A stretch of 64,000 nucleotides of DNA, from positions 94,776 through 158,775 of the forward strand of contig QHWB01000042.1 of assembly GCA_003222395.1 (NCBI GenBank). The letters run 5' to 3'. The notes beneath the pieces are model-generated. The model was not told where the DNA came from. It made no database searches and saw only the letters and a list, made by a program, of their open reading frames with translations. This DNA is from Acidobacteriota bacterium. Lineage in GTDB: Bacteria > Acidobacteriota > Vicinamibacteria > Vicinamibacterales > CAVVIG01. Position numbers and translations under genes: made by a program. Below, piece after piece: positions 42,556 to 50,082 of this stretch (positions are counted from its first letter, which is position 1; every line of letters begins with the position of its first letter).

Positions 42556-42963
42556 ATGCTTGCGCTCGCATTCTCGGCGTTGCTTTTGAGCGATCCGCAG
42601 ACCGTCGTGGTCACAGCGGATGTGCCAGCAGTCGTGACGCAGACCTCTCTGATCCGCATTCGAGAGGCGCTGTCGAAGCCTGCGGGCCTGCGCGTGACGG
42701 TTCCCGAGCCGACGTTCCGCGTCGAAGTGCGCGCGCATCTGTACTTCACGGAAATTCCCTGGACATGGGATTTCGGCGGCGGCGGCGCGGCGCCCGTCGT
42801 CACTCGAACCGTCGGCCAGTCCACACCGCCGTTGATCGCCATCGATCTGATCCCGATTGGCCGCGCCCTCGCGAACGCTCGAAGAGCGCACGCCGAGCGC
42901 GCTGCGCAGGATGAAGTCCGGCACGCGCTTGCGGACTTCTGCTCGACGCACGCGTGCGACTAG
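42556..42963 (+). CDS. Exported hypothetical protein next to attR
   Basis: A 135-residue protein from ATG 42556 with a short hydrophobic leader (LALAFSALLLSDPQ). The middle segment reads HLYFTEIPWTWDFGGGGAAP; the C-terminus has two Cys (DFCSTHACD) that could form a disulfide in the periplasm. An open frame extends back through attR but is an accident of the tRNA sequence. Family unknown. It is the first chromosomal gene beyond the island. Confidence 0.6.
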   Translation: MLALAFSALLLSDPQTVVVTADVPAVVTQTSLIRIREALSKPAGLRVTVPEPTFRVEVRAHLYFTEIPWTWDFGGGGAAPVVTRTVGQSTPPLIAIDLIPIGRALANARRAHAERAAQDEVRHALADFCSTHACD

Positions 42964-42994
42964 AATCGCGCGAAGGGGCGTCGACGCGCCGCCG

Positions 42995-43383
42995 TGATGT
43001 CCGCTGCCGACTTCCTCGAGGTCTTCGCCGCTCTCGCGCTGCTCGTGACGATGGCCGGCATTACCGGCGTCATCGCGACGTCGGTGTCGCAGCGGACTCA
43101 GGAGTTCGGCGTACGGATTGCGCTGGGCGCCAGCCGGGGCATGTGCTCGGTCAAGTGATCGGTCAGGGTTGACGCTCGTTGCGATTGGTCTTGCGATCGG
43201 CGCCGCGGCGTCGGCGCCGTCGACGCGCGCGCTGTCGGCGTACCTCTTCGACCCGCGCCAACCGATCCCGCGACTTTCGTCGCCGTTGCCGTATCGTTTG
43301 TCTTGGCAGCCGCGGTCGCGTGCGCCGGGCCCGCATGGCGGGCGACGACCGTCGATTCGATGCAGGCGCTGCGCGCCGATTAG
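42995..43383 (+). pseudogene. Decayed 3' end of an FtsX/MacB-type permease (ADOP-like)
   Basis: Three frames together spell the last ~130 residues of an acidobacterial ABC permease: [20 protein letters not shown] and [11 protein letters not shown] in one frame, LTLVAIGLAIGAAAS in a second, and AACAGPAWRATT-like sequence ending DSMQALRAD in a third. At least two frameshifts separate them and the rest of the gene is missing. It is a remnant lying just right of the island, perhaps truncated by an older rearrangement. Confidence 0.75.
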
Positions 43384-43387
43384 GCCA

Positions 43388-43597
43388 CTAGCTCGCGTCG
43401 TCGGCGTCGTCGTCCCATGGGGACGGCTGCGGCCCCGGAACGATTCCTGCGATGTCCGGGTCTTCACCTTTCGCGGTGGTCGGCTGCGACGCCTTTCGAT
43501 TCTTCGATTCCTGGCGTCGCGCCGCCTTCGCCTGCTGTTTTTCCTGGCGGGCGCGTTCACGCGCGCGTTTGTTCTGGGTCGGACGTGATTTCTGCAC
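43388..43597 (-). CDS. Small conserved basic protein
   Basis: A 69-residue protein from GTG 43597. The first half is Lys/Arg/Gln-rich and helical (RARERARQEKQQAKAARRQ), the end acidic (SPWDDDADDAS). It sits 6 bp after the RRM gene on the same strand, suggesting co-transcription and a nucleic-acid-related role, which is an inference. Small proteins of this composition recur next to RRM genes in related bacteria, to my recollection. Confidence 0.65.
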   Translation of the reverse strand: MQKSRPTQNKRARERARQEKQQAKAARRQESKNRKASQPTTAKGEDPDIAGIVPGPQPSPWDDDADDAS

Positions 43598-43603
43598 GGC
43601 GGT

Positions 43604-43924
43604 TTACCAGCGCGGCTCCCGGCGCGGTCCACGGCCCCCGCCGCCGGGCCCGCGACCGCCGGCGCCGCCGCCAACCGGCTTCGGACGCGCTTCGTTGACC
43701 GCGATCCGACGGCCATCGAGCTCCGTCTCGTTCAATCGGTCGATCGCGTTTTTCGCACCTTCCTCGGTCTGCATCTCCACGAATGCAAATCCACGGGCAC
43801 GCCCGGTCATCTGATCGCGCACGATGTTGACGGAGTCCACCGGACCAATCGCCTGAAAGACTTCTTCGAGACGGCGTTCATCGGTGTTGAATGAAAGATT
43901 GCCTACGAACAATTTGCGGCCCAT
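43604..43924 (-). CDS. RNA-binding protein with one RRM domain
   Basis: A 106-residue RNA-binding protein. RNP2 (KLFVGNLSF) and RNP1 (RGFAFVEM) are intact, followed by a Gly/Arg-rich tail (GGGAGGRGPGGGGRGPR) as in bacterial and cyanobacterial cold-induced RRM proteins. The ATG at 43924 is preceded by TTAGGAG. A TATACT box lies about 40 nt further upstream on the minus strand. It probably binds single-stranded RNA in the cytosol. Confidence 0.92.
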   Translation of the reverse strand: MGRKLFVGNLSFNTDERRLEEVFQAIGPVDSVNIVRDQMTGRARGFAFVEMQTEEGAKNAIDRLNETELDGRRIAVNEARPKPVGGGAGGRGPGGGGRGPRREPRW

Positions 43925-44042
43925 GCATGCTCCTAACGCGTTCCTCGATCGCTGCCAGTATACCGCGGATTGTGAGCGCGCAGCGGCACGATGTCCGCTC
44001 TTCGGCGCCATCTGACGAACTGAACGGTGAATTGATGTCGGT

Positions 44043-45293
44043 TCAGCGTGTCGATCGCAGGAACAGATGCCCGGCGACGACGAGCGCCGCGGCCAGCGCG
44101 GCGCACAGGAGGAACACCATCCGCACGCCGATCGCCTGCGCCAGCACGCCCGACAACACGAGACCGAGAATCTGTCCGAGGAAGATGATCGACGCGTTCG
44201 TGCTGCCCACGCGTCCGAGCATCTCGTGCGGCGTTTCGCGCTGAATCAGCGTCTGCGCAGGGACCACGATGGCCGCGAACGCGAAGCCGATCGCGAACGT
44301 GGACACGAGCGTCGCCGCGATGTGCGGGATCGCGCCGAGCAGGAGCACACCGCCGCCGATGCCCGCGAGGCCCGACAGGACGAGCGTGTCGTTCGTCGCG
44401 TGACGCGCCATCATCCGAATCAGCTGTGTGCCGGCGAGCAGTCCGATCCCCACCATCCCGCTGACGATGCCGAAGGTGCGCGGGCTCGCGTGCAGCCAGT
44501 CGCGTACGAAGATCGCGATGAGCGGACCGAAGCATCCGATCGTGAACAGACCCGCCGCCATCGCCAGAACGACGAACAGGATGGGGCCGTGATGCACGAC
44601 GAACGACATCCCCTCGCGCATGTCGATCCAGATCGCGTGGATGCGATTGCTCGACGATTCGGTCGGCGCTTTCATCGATGCCGGCCGCCTGATCATCACC
44701 GATCCGATGAGGCTCGCCGACACGAGGAAGCTGAGCACGTCGAGTGAGTAGCACACGTTGGGGCCGAACTGGCCGACGAGCATGCCGGCAGCTGCCGGCC
44801 CGACGATGCGGCTGCCCATGAACGCGATCTGCATCAAGGCGTTGGCCGAGATCAGCCCTTCGGCCGGCACGTGCGTGCGAATCGTGACGGTCTGTGCCGG
44901 GCCGAAAAACGCGGAGACGCAGCTCAGCGCCGCAAGCACCACGTAGACGTTCCAGATCGAAGCGGAGTAGATCAGCAACAAGGCCAGAACGGCGCGGATC
45001 AAATCGCTCGCGATGAGCGTCGGCTTGAGCGGCCAGCGGTCGACGAACACGCCCGCGATCGGACCCATGAAGACCAGCGGCAGCATGTAGGCGATCTGCA
45101 CGCCGGTGATTTCCTTTGGCGTCGCATGCATCCGGAACGACACCACGGCGATGACCGCGAAGAGCGCGAGGAAGTCGCCGAACAGGCTGACGACCTGAGC
45201 GTACCAGACGCGGCGCATGACGTCGCCGCGCAGGACGCCGCGGAAGGACATCGGCTCGGGCGGCGAGGAGGTGGTCGCGGCAGTCGTAGCCAT
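44043..45293 (-). CDS. MFS transporter (EntS-like, MFS_3 type)
   Basis: A 416-residue inner-membrane protein with twelve predicted helices. The opening VWYAQVVSLFGDFLALFAV and GPIAGVFVDRWPLKPTLIASD loop match the MFS_3/EntS drug or siderophore exporters. Substrate unknown. It is followed at 2 bp by the 45296 gene on the same strand, and with 45950 may form a three-gene operon. Confidence 0.87.
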   Translation of the reverse strand: MATTAATTSSPPEPMSFRGVLRGDVMRRVWYAQVVSLFGDFLALFAVIAVVSFRMHATPKEITGVQIAYMLPLVFMGPIAGVFVDRWPLKPTLIASDLIRAVLALLLIYSASIWNVYVVLAALSCVSAFFGPAQTVTIRTHVPAEGLISANALMQIAFMGSRIVGPAAAGMLVGQFGPNVCYSLDVLSFLVSASLIGSVMIRRPASMKAPTESSSNRIHAIWIDMREGMSFVVHHGPILFVVLAMAAGLFTIGCFGPLIAIFVRDWLHASPRTFGIVSGMVGIGLLAGTQLIRMMARHATNDTLVLSGLAGIGGGVLLLGAIPHIAATLVSTFAIGFAFAAIVVPAQTLIQRETPHEMLGRVGSTNASIIFLGQILGLVLSGVLAQAIGVRMVFLLCAALAAALVVAGHLFLRSTR

Positions 45294-45295
45294 GG

Positions 45296-45946
45296 TCAGT
45301 TCGCATTCTCGAATGACAGCGACAGCAGGAGATCGCGATACGACTGCTGCAGCAGCCGCCCGATCGCGTCCCAGTCGGGGTGTGCCGCCTCGCCGTCGCG
45401 CATCGCGCCTGCCTGCGCGCGCAGCAGCGCCGCGTCCGCCACGCGCGCCCGCGACGTTTCATACAACAACGCGTATTCCTCCGCCATCAAACTCCCTACC
45501 TGTTCGGGACTGTTCTGACCAGGAATCCGCCGGGCGACCCACCAGCTCAACTCGGCCCGCGCGACGGATCGCGGATCGAATCCGGCGTTGAGCCATGCTC
45601 TCGCCGTGGCATACGCCGCTTCGAGATCCGGCAGGACGATCTCGTAGTTGCCGCGCAAGTCGCCGAACGTCGCTGCGGCGCGCGCCAGGTGAAAGGCTTC
45701 GCGCGCCGCCGTCGCCCACGAATAGTGATACTGCTCGTGCAGCATCGTCACCAGCAGCGCGAACAGACGCACTCTCTCCTTCGAGTAGTACGCCTGCCAC
45801 ATGCGGACCTCGAGATCCGCGAGCCGGTTCGGATCGAACTGGCGCATCGATCGAGGTCCGCGCGGCGGCGTGAGCGCGAACGCCGCCGCGAAGACGACGA
45901 CCGCCGCCGCGATGGTCGCGCCCGTGAGAAGACCCCGGCGCCGCAT
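45296..45946 (-). CDS. Conserved exported hypothetical protein
   Basis: A 216-residue protein with an N-terminal membrane anchor or signal (LLTGATIAAAVVVFAAAFAL) and a helical body containing MWQAYYSKERVRLFALLV and MLHEQYHYSWATAAREAFH. The HEQYH motif resembles a zinc-binding HExxH but with Tyr at the second variable position (HEQYH fits the pattern), so a metal role is conceivable. I do not recognise the family. It lies between the esterase and MFS genes with 2-3 bp gaps. Confidence 0.7.
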   Translation of the reverse strand: MRRRGLLTGATIAAAVVVFAAAFALTPPRGPRSMRQFDPNRLADLEVRMWQAYYSKERVRLFALLVTMLHEQYHYSWATAAREAFHLARAAATFGDLRGNYEIVLPDLEAAYATARAWLNAGFDPRSVARAELSWWVARRIPGQNSPEQVGSLMAEEYALLYETSRARVADAALLRAQAGAMRDGEAAHPDWDAIGRLLQQSYRDLLLSLSFENAN

Positions 45947-45949
45947 CTT

Positions 45950-46879
45950 TTACTGGCGATCCTGCGCGGTCGACGGTGGCTTCTGAGCGTCGAGCACGCG
46001 CTGCCGCGTCAGGAACTCTCGAATCTTCGCGTACGCGCTCGTGCGCTGGGCGAGGGTGCAGCAGTCGAAGCCGTGTTTGCCGCCGGGGATCGTCATCAGC
46101 TCGTTGGCCACGCCGGCGTCGGTCAGCGCTTTGTGCAGCCGCACCGATTGCGTGTAGGGCACGGTCGGATCCGCGTCGCCGTGGATTGTCAGCACGGGTG
46201 GAAGTCCGGCGCGGACGTACGTCAGCGGCGATACGCGCCTGGCGATCTGCTCGCGATCCGACGCGCTGCCGAGCCACTGTACGGCGTACGCTTTCATGTT
46301 CGGCCCGTCGAGCAGCTCGCTCACGTCCGAAATGCCGTACCAGTTCACGATGGCCGCGACGTTCAGGTTGTCGGGCCCCGGACACTCGCGATCGAGTCCT
46401 GCCGACGCCGGCAGCATCCCGGTGGTGAGCGCAAGGTGGCCGCCGGCCGAATCGCCCGACACGACGATCTTGTTCACGTCGACGCCGTATTCCTTCGCGT
46501 GCTGAATCACCCATCGGAGCGCGCAGCGGCAGTCTTCGACCGCCGCGGGCGCCTGGGCGACACGCGCGAGCCGATACTCGACGTTGACGACGTTCATGCC
46601 CATATCGAGGTACGGCAGGATCGCGAGGTCGCGGCCTTCCTTCGTGCCGCCGGTCCAACCGCCGCCATGGATGAAGATGAGCGTCGGCAACGGCTTGTCC
46701 GGCGTGCGCGTCACGTACAGGTCCAGCTTCGCGTCCCAGTTGCTGGCAGTCAGATACGTGACGTTGGGAACGATGCGGTAGCTGTTTTCCAGCCGCGCCG
46801 CCCACGCGAGCGGCGAATCCTGCGCCGCGGCGACCGACGAGACGGCCGAGACGAGCAACGCCATCAGCAGTTGTTTCAT
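45950..46879 (-). CDS. Exported alpha/beta-hydrolase (esterase, HSL-like)
   Basis: A 309-residue serine hydrolase with a signal peptide (KQLLMALLVSAVSSVAAAQ). The oxyanion-hole motif HGGGW (~71-75), nucleophile elbow GDSAGG (~146-151), and the later Asp and His (HGDADPTVPY; GGKHGF) form the expected triad. It resembles the hormone-sensitive lipase/BD-FAE group acting on acylated small molecules or polysaccharide esters in the periplasm. A TATAAT on the minus strand (46888-46893) lies 8 nt before the ATG, so the message may be nearly leaderless. Confidence 0.9.
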   Translation of the reverse strand: MKQLLMALLVSAVSSVAAAQDSPLAWAARLENSYRIVPNVTYLTASNWDAKLDLYVTRTPDKPLPTLIFIHGGGWTGGTKEGRDLAILPYLDMGMNVVNVEYRLARVAQAPAAVEDCRCALRWVIQHAKEYGVDVNKIVVSGDSAGGHLALTTGMLPASAGLDRECPGPDNLNVAAIVNWYGISDVSELLDGPNMKAYAVQWLGSASDREQIARRVSPLTYVRAGLPPVLTIHGDADPTVPYTQSVRLHKALTDAGVANELMTIPGGKHGFDCCTLAQRTSAYAKIREFLTRQRVLDAQKPPSTAQDRQ

Positions 46880-46887
46880 GACCGCGA

Positions 46888-46893
46888 ATTATA
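46888..46893 (-). promoter_or_regulatory. TATAAT box 8 nt before esterase ATG
   Basis: Minus strand TATAAT, eight bases, ATG. No Shine-Dalgarno sequence lies between. Confidence 0.5.
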
Positions 46894-46940
46894 GCCGGGA
46901 CGCGCGGCGGCTGAGGTTGCCATGTACCATTGTGTGCGCG

Positions 46941-47153
46941 ATGATGAACAGGTCCATGTCGAATCTGAAAACGGCTGTACCCAAGGCGCGCGGACTCCGC
47001 GACGGCCAGGAATTGATCTCCCTCGCGCAGAAGCTCGCGCGCGACGCCGAGCGCCACGCGATTCTTTCTGCGTCGCTCGCGAGCCAGGCCGATCGCCTGA
47101 TGCACGCCGGCCTCCGCCTGCTCGACACGCGCAAGGCGCCGCAGGAAAGCTGA
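46941..47153 (+). CDS. Small helical protein, probably leaderless
   Basis: A 70-residue protein from ATG 46941 with a helical body (ELISLAQKLARDAERHAILS; ASQADRLMHAGLRLLD). CATTGT at 46928-46933 lies 7 nt before the start, the same layout as other proposed leaderless genes here. Family unknown. It is divergent from the esterase gene. Confidence 0.55.
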   Translation: MMNRSMSNLKTAVPKARGLRDGQELISLAQKLARDAERHAILSASLASQADRLMHAGLRLLDTRKAPQES

Positions 47154-47223
47154 CGCCAGTCCTCTAGCTCCCTTCCCCCAGCGCGTGCGACAATCCTTTC
47201 GCCGGCCCTCCGGAAAGGACATC

Positions 47224-47628
47224 ATGCGCATTCGATTCATCGCCGCGGCGGCGTTCGTCTTCGCCGTGCTCGCCAGCATCAGTTGCGGCGGCATCACGGA
47301 TCCTTCGAAGAACACGACTGAAACGTTCACCGGCACGGTCGCGCCCGGCGGGAACGGCATGGTTCACACCTTCAACGTCTCGAATACGGGCGAGTTCTCG
47401 GTGAAAGTGACGGCGATGACGCCGACGTTCAACAGCTTCTTCGGCACGTTCCTGGGCATTGTCCAGAGCGGAAACTGCTCGTTGTTTCAACAGAACACGC
47501 TGTCGATCGTCGGATCGCAGTCGCTGACCGGGCCGATTTTTCAGAAAGGCACGTACTGCGTTTTCGTCTTCGATGTGGGGACGATGACGACGAGCGAGAA
47601 CTACACGCTGACCGTGTCTCACCCCTGA
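47224..47628 (+). CDS. Putative lipoprotein
   Basis: A 134-residue protein with a lipoprotein leader (RIRFIAAAAFVFAVLASISC-G) from ATG 47224, after GGAAAGGA. The mature part is beta-rich (ETFTGTVAPGGNGMVHTFNV), resembling small pre-peptidase-like or Ig-like domains of secreted acidobacterial proteins. Two Cys (SGNCS, TYCVF) could pair. A GACAAT at 47188 may be the -10 box. Probably anchored in the outer or inner membrane; function unknown. Confidence 0.72.
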   Translation: MRIRFIAAAAFVFAVLASISCGGITDPSKNTTETFTGTVAPGGNGMVHTFNVSNTGEFSVKVTAMTPTFNSFFGTFLGIVQSGNCSLFQQNTLSIVGSQSLTGPIFQKGTYCVFVFDVGTMTTSENYTLTVSHP

Positions 47629-47707
47629 CGCTTCTCGAAAGCCTTCGCGCGACCGCTCGGCTAAAAGCCTCGCGCTCCGAAGGTGGGAGTCTCGCGCTCT
47701 GAAATAG

Positions 47708-47740
47708 AAAAGGCCCGCGCGTTCGATCGCGCGAGCCTTT
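47708..47740. terminator. Bidirectional intrinsic terminator
   Basis: A stem of AAAGGC-CGCGCG against CGCGCG-GCCTTT with a 6-nt loop, A-rich on one side and T-rich on the other, between the convergent lipoprotein and LPXTG-like genes. Confidence 0.7.
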
Positions 47741-47778
47741 GTGGCGCGAGCCTTAGGCGAGCGCTCCTTTACTCCTGT

Positions 47779-48375
47779 TTACCGCGCCAGTCGAAACAGC
47801 CGCAGAGCGCCCGCTCCAGCAAACGCGCCGAGCGCCATGAAGATCATCAGCGGCAGCTGGCTCGCGGTTTTTGGCAGATTGCCGCTGCGGTTTTGACGGT
47901 TGCTGCGATCCGCCGTGTTGGCCGTAGCGGCAGGGTTGTTGGGATCCTGCGCGGTCGTGCCCACCGTGCTCTGTCCGGGCGTTCCAGTCGTCCGCTGGCC
48001 GGTCGTTCCGGTCGTGCCCTGCGTGCGGTTCCGATCCGCGTCAGGATTCGTCCGATTCTGATCGCTGTTGGCGCGGTTCTGACCGCGATCCGGTGTCGCC
48101 GCGTTCGCCGGTTGATCCGGATTGGCCGGCGGCGCCGGCGACTGCTGCTGCGTCGGCGGCTGTTGCTGATTGGGCGCGGCGGCGCTCGGCTGCTGCGTCT
48201 GCCCCTGACGATCCGTCGTCCCCGACGCCGTGCCGGACGGCGGCTGGCTCTGATTGGCCGGAGACGAAGCGGCCGGCTGGGTCGACTGCGGCGGTTGCGC
48301 GCTGGAACTCGGCGGCAGCGCGAGGCTCAGCGCGAGCGCCGCGCTACTGGTGATGACAAGTGATCTGATTGACAC
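47779..48375 (-). CDS. Secreted low-complexity protein with LPXTG-like C-terminus
   Basis: A 198-residue protein: signal peptide (SIRSLVITSSAALALSLAL), then ~130 residues rich in Gln, Pro, Asn, Ser and Thr (PNQQQPPTQQQSPAPPANP; TTGTTGQRTTGTPGQ), then LPKTA, a transmembrane stretch (LPLMIFMALGAFAGAGAL) and a basic end (RLFRLAR). This tripartite end is the form of a sortase or exosortase-like sorting signal, unusual for a Gram-negative-type cell. It may just be a C-terminal anchor. The partner enzyme is not in the window. Confidence 0.75.
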   Translation of the reverse strand: MSIRSLVITSSAALALSLALPPSSSAQPPQSTQPAASSPANQSQPPSGTASGTTDRQGQTQQPSAAAPNQQQPPTQQQSPAPPANPDQPANAATPDRGQNRANSDQNRTNPDADRNRTQGTTGTTGQRTTGTPGQSTVGTTAQDPNNPAATANTADRSNRQNRSGNLPKTASQLPLMIFMALGAFAGAGALRLFRLAR

Positions 48376-48486
48376 GTCGGTACCTCCTCCTCAATTCATC
48401 GTGTTCAACCATATGGGTGCACGACGCGTGCCCTTTTCTGGAACGTAAACGCAGAGTTCGCGACTGCGTTCCCTGATGCACGGTTG

Positions 48487-48492
48487 CATAAT
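48487..48492 (+). promoter_or_regulatory. CATAAT box 6 nt before GTG
   Basis: CATAAT, six bases, GTG at 48499: the same geometry as at fdhE and the response regulator at 26426. Confidence 0.5.
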
Positions 48493-48498
48493 GTCGCG

Positions 48499-49227
48499 GT
48501 GTCATCTCTCGACGATCGAATAGACGACCTGTTCAAGCAACCGCTGAAGGAGTTCACGCGCGAGCGCAACGCGCTCGTGAAGACCGTCCGCGGCGCCGAC
48601 GCGACGCGCGTGCGCACGCTCGCGAAGCCGAGCGTTGTCGCGTGGGCTGCGAATCAGGTCTACTGGCGGGCGCGCGGCGTTTACGAGCGGCTCATGAAAA
48701 GCGGCGAGCGGCTGCGCACGGCGCAGATCGCCGCCCTCACCGGCAAATCGGCGGACTTGCGTGAGGCAAACGACGCCCATCGCCGCGCCGTGGCCGACGC
48801 GGTGAAGGAGGCCGAGCGCTTTGCCGTCGACGCGGGATCGCACCCGGCTCCCGACGCGTTGATGCGGACGTTCGAAGCGCTGTCGCTCGCCAAGGAACCG
48901 CCGGCGGCGGCGGGGCGGTTATCGCAGCCGTTGCAGCCGGCGGGGTTCGAGGCGCTCGCTGGCGTGAAACCAGCGGTCAGGATCGCACGAACATCCACAA
49001 GCATAAGGGCCGAGCACGCTCGGCCCGGATCGACAGGAGCGAGCGGAGCAAGCCCCGTCCCTACGCAGAGGCGTACGCAGAAAAAAGAGGCCGCAGAAGC
49101 TCGCAAGCGCGCAGCCGAAGCACGCAAGCGGGCAGCCGCAGTGAAGAAAGCCGAAGCCGCGGTCGAGCGCGCGCGCCACAAAATGCTCGCTGCCCAGGAA
49201 GCGCTTAGACGGAGCCGGGAAGGCTAA
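48499..49227 (+). CDS. Coiled-coil hypothetical protein with inserted palindromic element
   Basis: A 242-residue protein starting at GTG 48499. The N-terminal half (DDRIDDLFKQPLKEFTRERN; SVVAWAANQVYWRA) is a conserved helical domain I know only as a conserved protein of unknown function. The C-terminal 60 residues are an Ala/Lys/Arg/Glu coiled coil (AAEARKRAAEARKRAAAVKK). Between them residues ~170-190 (AEHARPGSTGASGASPVP) are encoded by a palindromic REP-like stretch at 49007-49075 that stays in frame. An upstream TTG at 48484 is the alternative start. Confidence 0.7.
   Translation: MSSLDDRIDDLFKQPLKEFTRERNALVKTVRGADATRVRTLAKPSVVAWAANQVYWRARGVYERLMKSGERLRTAQIAALTGKSADLREANDAHRRAVADAVKEAERFAVDAGSHPAPDALMRTFEALSLAKEPPAAAGRLSQPLQPAGFEALAGVKPAVRIARTSTSIRAEHARPGSTGASGASPVPTQRRTQKKEAAEARKRAAEARKRAAAVKKAEAAVERARHKMLAAQEALRRSREG
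49007..49026. repeat. Palindrome inside coding sequence (REP-like)
   Basis: Perfect 9-bp arms 49007-49015 and 49018-49026 (GGGCCGAGC / GCTCGGCCC), followed by GACAGGAGCGAGCGGAGC. The stretch to about 49075 has the look of an extragenic palindromic element captured in frame. Confidence 0.5.
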
Positions 49228-49237
49228 ACTGGGCCTT

Positions 49238-49693
49238 ATGTACTCGACTGTGCTGCTGATTCACTCCTGGGTTCGATGGCTCGCGATCGTCGCGGCGGTG
49301 GGCGCGACGCTCGCGGTCGTGCGCGGCAAGGTGGAGGGCGACCGATCGATCGCCGATCGCTGGGGGATGCTGCTCGTCACGGCCCTCGACGTCCAGCTGC
49401 TCCTCGGCTTGCTGCTCTATCTGGTCGTCAGCCCGAACATGGCCGAAATCCGCGCGCATTTCGGCGAGGCGATGCGCATTTCCCAACTTCGGTTCTGGGC
49501 GGTGGAGCATCTGACGGCGATGCTCGTCGCCGTCGTGCTCGTGCACGTCGGCCGGGTGCTCGGGCGCAAGGCGCAGACGCCCGGAGCCAAGCGCGCGCGA
49601 CTGATGGCGTGCTATGGCGTCGCGACGCTGCTGATTCTGATCGGCACCCCGTGGCCGGGATTGGTGTACGGCCGGCCGCTTTTTCGTCTCTGA
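49238..49693 (+). CDS. Four-helix membrane protein (CopD/cytochrome b-like)
   Basis: A 151-residue protein with four predicted transmembrane helices. The first His (LLIHSWVRWLAIV) and later His residues (AVEHLTAMLV; VLVHVGRVLG) are placed like heme or copper ligands in small CopD- or cytochrome b561-like proteins, though no binding can be shown. TAAACT at 49225-49230 lies 7 nt before the ATG, again suggesting a leaderless message. It lies 11 bp after the coiled-coil gene. Confidence 0.68.
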   Translation: MYSTVLLIHSWVRWLAIVAAVGATLAVVRGKVEGDRSIADRWGMLLVTALDVQLLLGLLLYLVVSPNMAEIRAHFGEAMRISQLRFWAVEHLTAMLVAVVLVHVGRVLGRKAQTPGAKRARLMACYGVATLLILIGTPWPGLVYGRPLFRL

Positions 49694-49694
49694 G

Positions 49695-49745
49695 CAGCCC
49701 TAAAGGGCTGCGCTACGCGCACGGTAGCGCAGGCCTTCAGGCCTG
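49695..49745. repeat. Triple-hairpin palindromic element
   Basis: Three adjacent palindromes: CAGCCC-taaa-GGGCTG (49695-49710), GCGCTAC/GTAGCGC (49710-49730) and CAGGCC-ttca-GGCCTG (49730-49745). They lie between convergent stops at 49693 and 49749. This compact arrangement is typical of dispersed extragenic elements. Confidence 0.65.
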
Positions 49746-49748
49746 CCG

Positions 49749-50018
49749 CTAATCTCGTTGGCTCAGATCTTTCAACACATCGCGCAGACAGTCATCTGCC
49801 TGCCGCAGGCGATCGATCGCCCGCTCGGCGTCTTTGACGATTTCGCGCGACATCGACGTGTTGCGCGACGTGATATCGCCGCGCGCGAGATCGAGCGTCG
49901 CCCGTACGGCGCGGAGATCCTCGGACGCTTTGCCGACCGCTTCGCTGAGCATTTCGAGCGACATCTCGACCGTTGGCGTGTCCTTCGTTTCCATGCGCAC
50001 CACATGATCAAGCGGCAT
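49749..50018 (-). CDS. Small helical hypothetical protein
   Basis: An 89-residue product from ATG 50018 (or 82 residues from ATG 49994). Almost entirely helical and charged (LEMLSEAVGKASEDLRAVRA; DAERAIDRLRQADDCLRDVL), possibly a coiled coil. An open frame reaches 50213 but lacks support upstream. Family unknown. Divergent from the MFS transporter at 50083. Confidence 0.5.
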   Translation of the reverse strand: MPLDHVVRMETKDTPTVEMSLEMLSEAVGKASEDLRAVRATLDLARGDITSRNTSMSREIVKDAERAIDRLRQADDCLRDVLKDLSQRD

Positions 50019-50082
50019 GCCGCTCACGCATCTCGCCCTTGATGCCTTCGGAGACCGGCCGGCGTGATATTGTCCCGTCGCA

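Noticed and set aside
45296..45946. Zinc metalloprotease from HEQYH
   Set aside because: A lone HExxH-like pentamer in a protein without other protease features is weak; kept as unknown.
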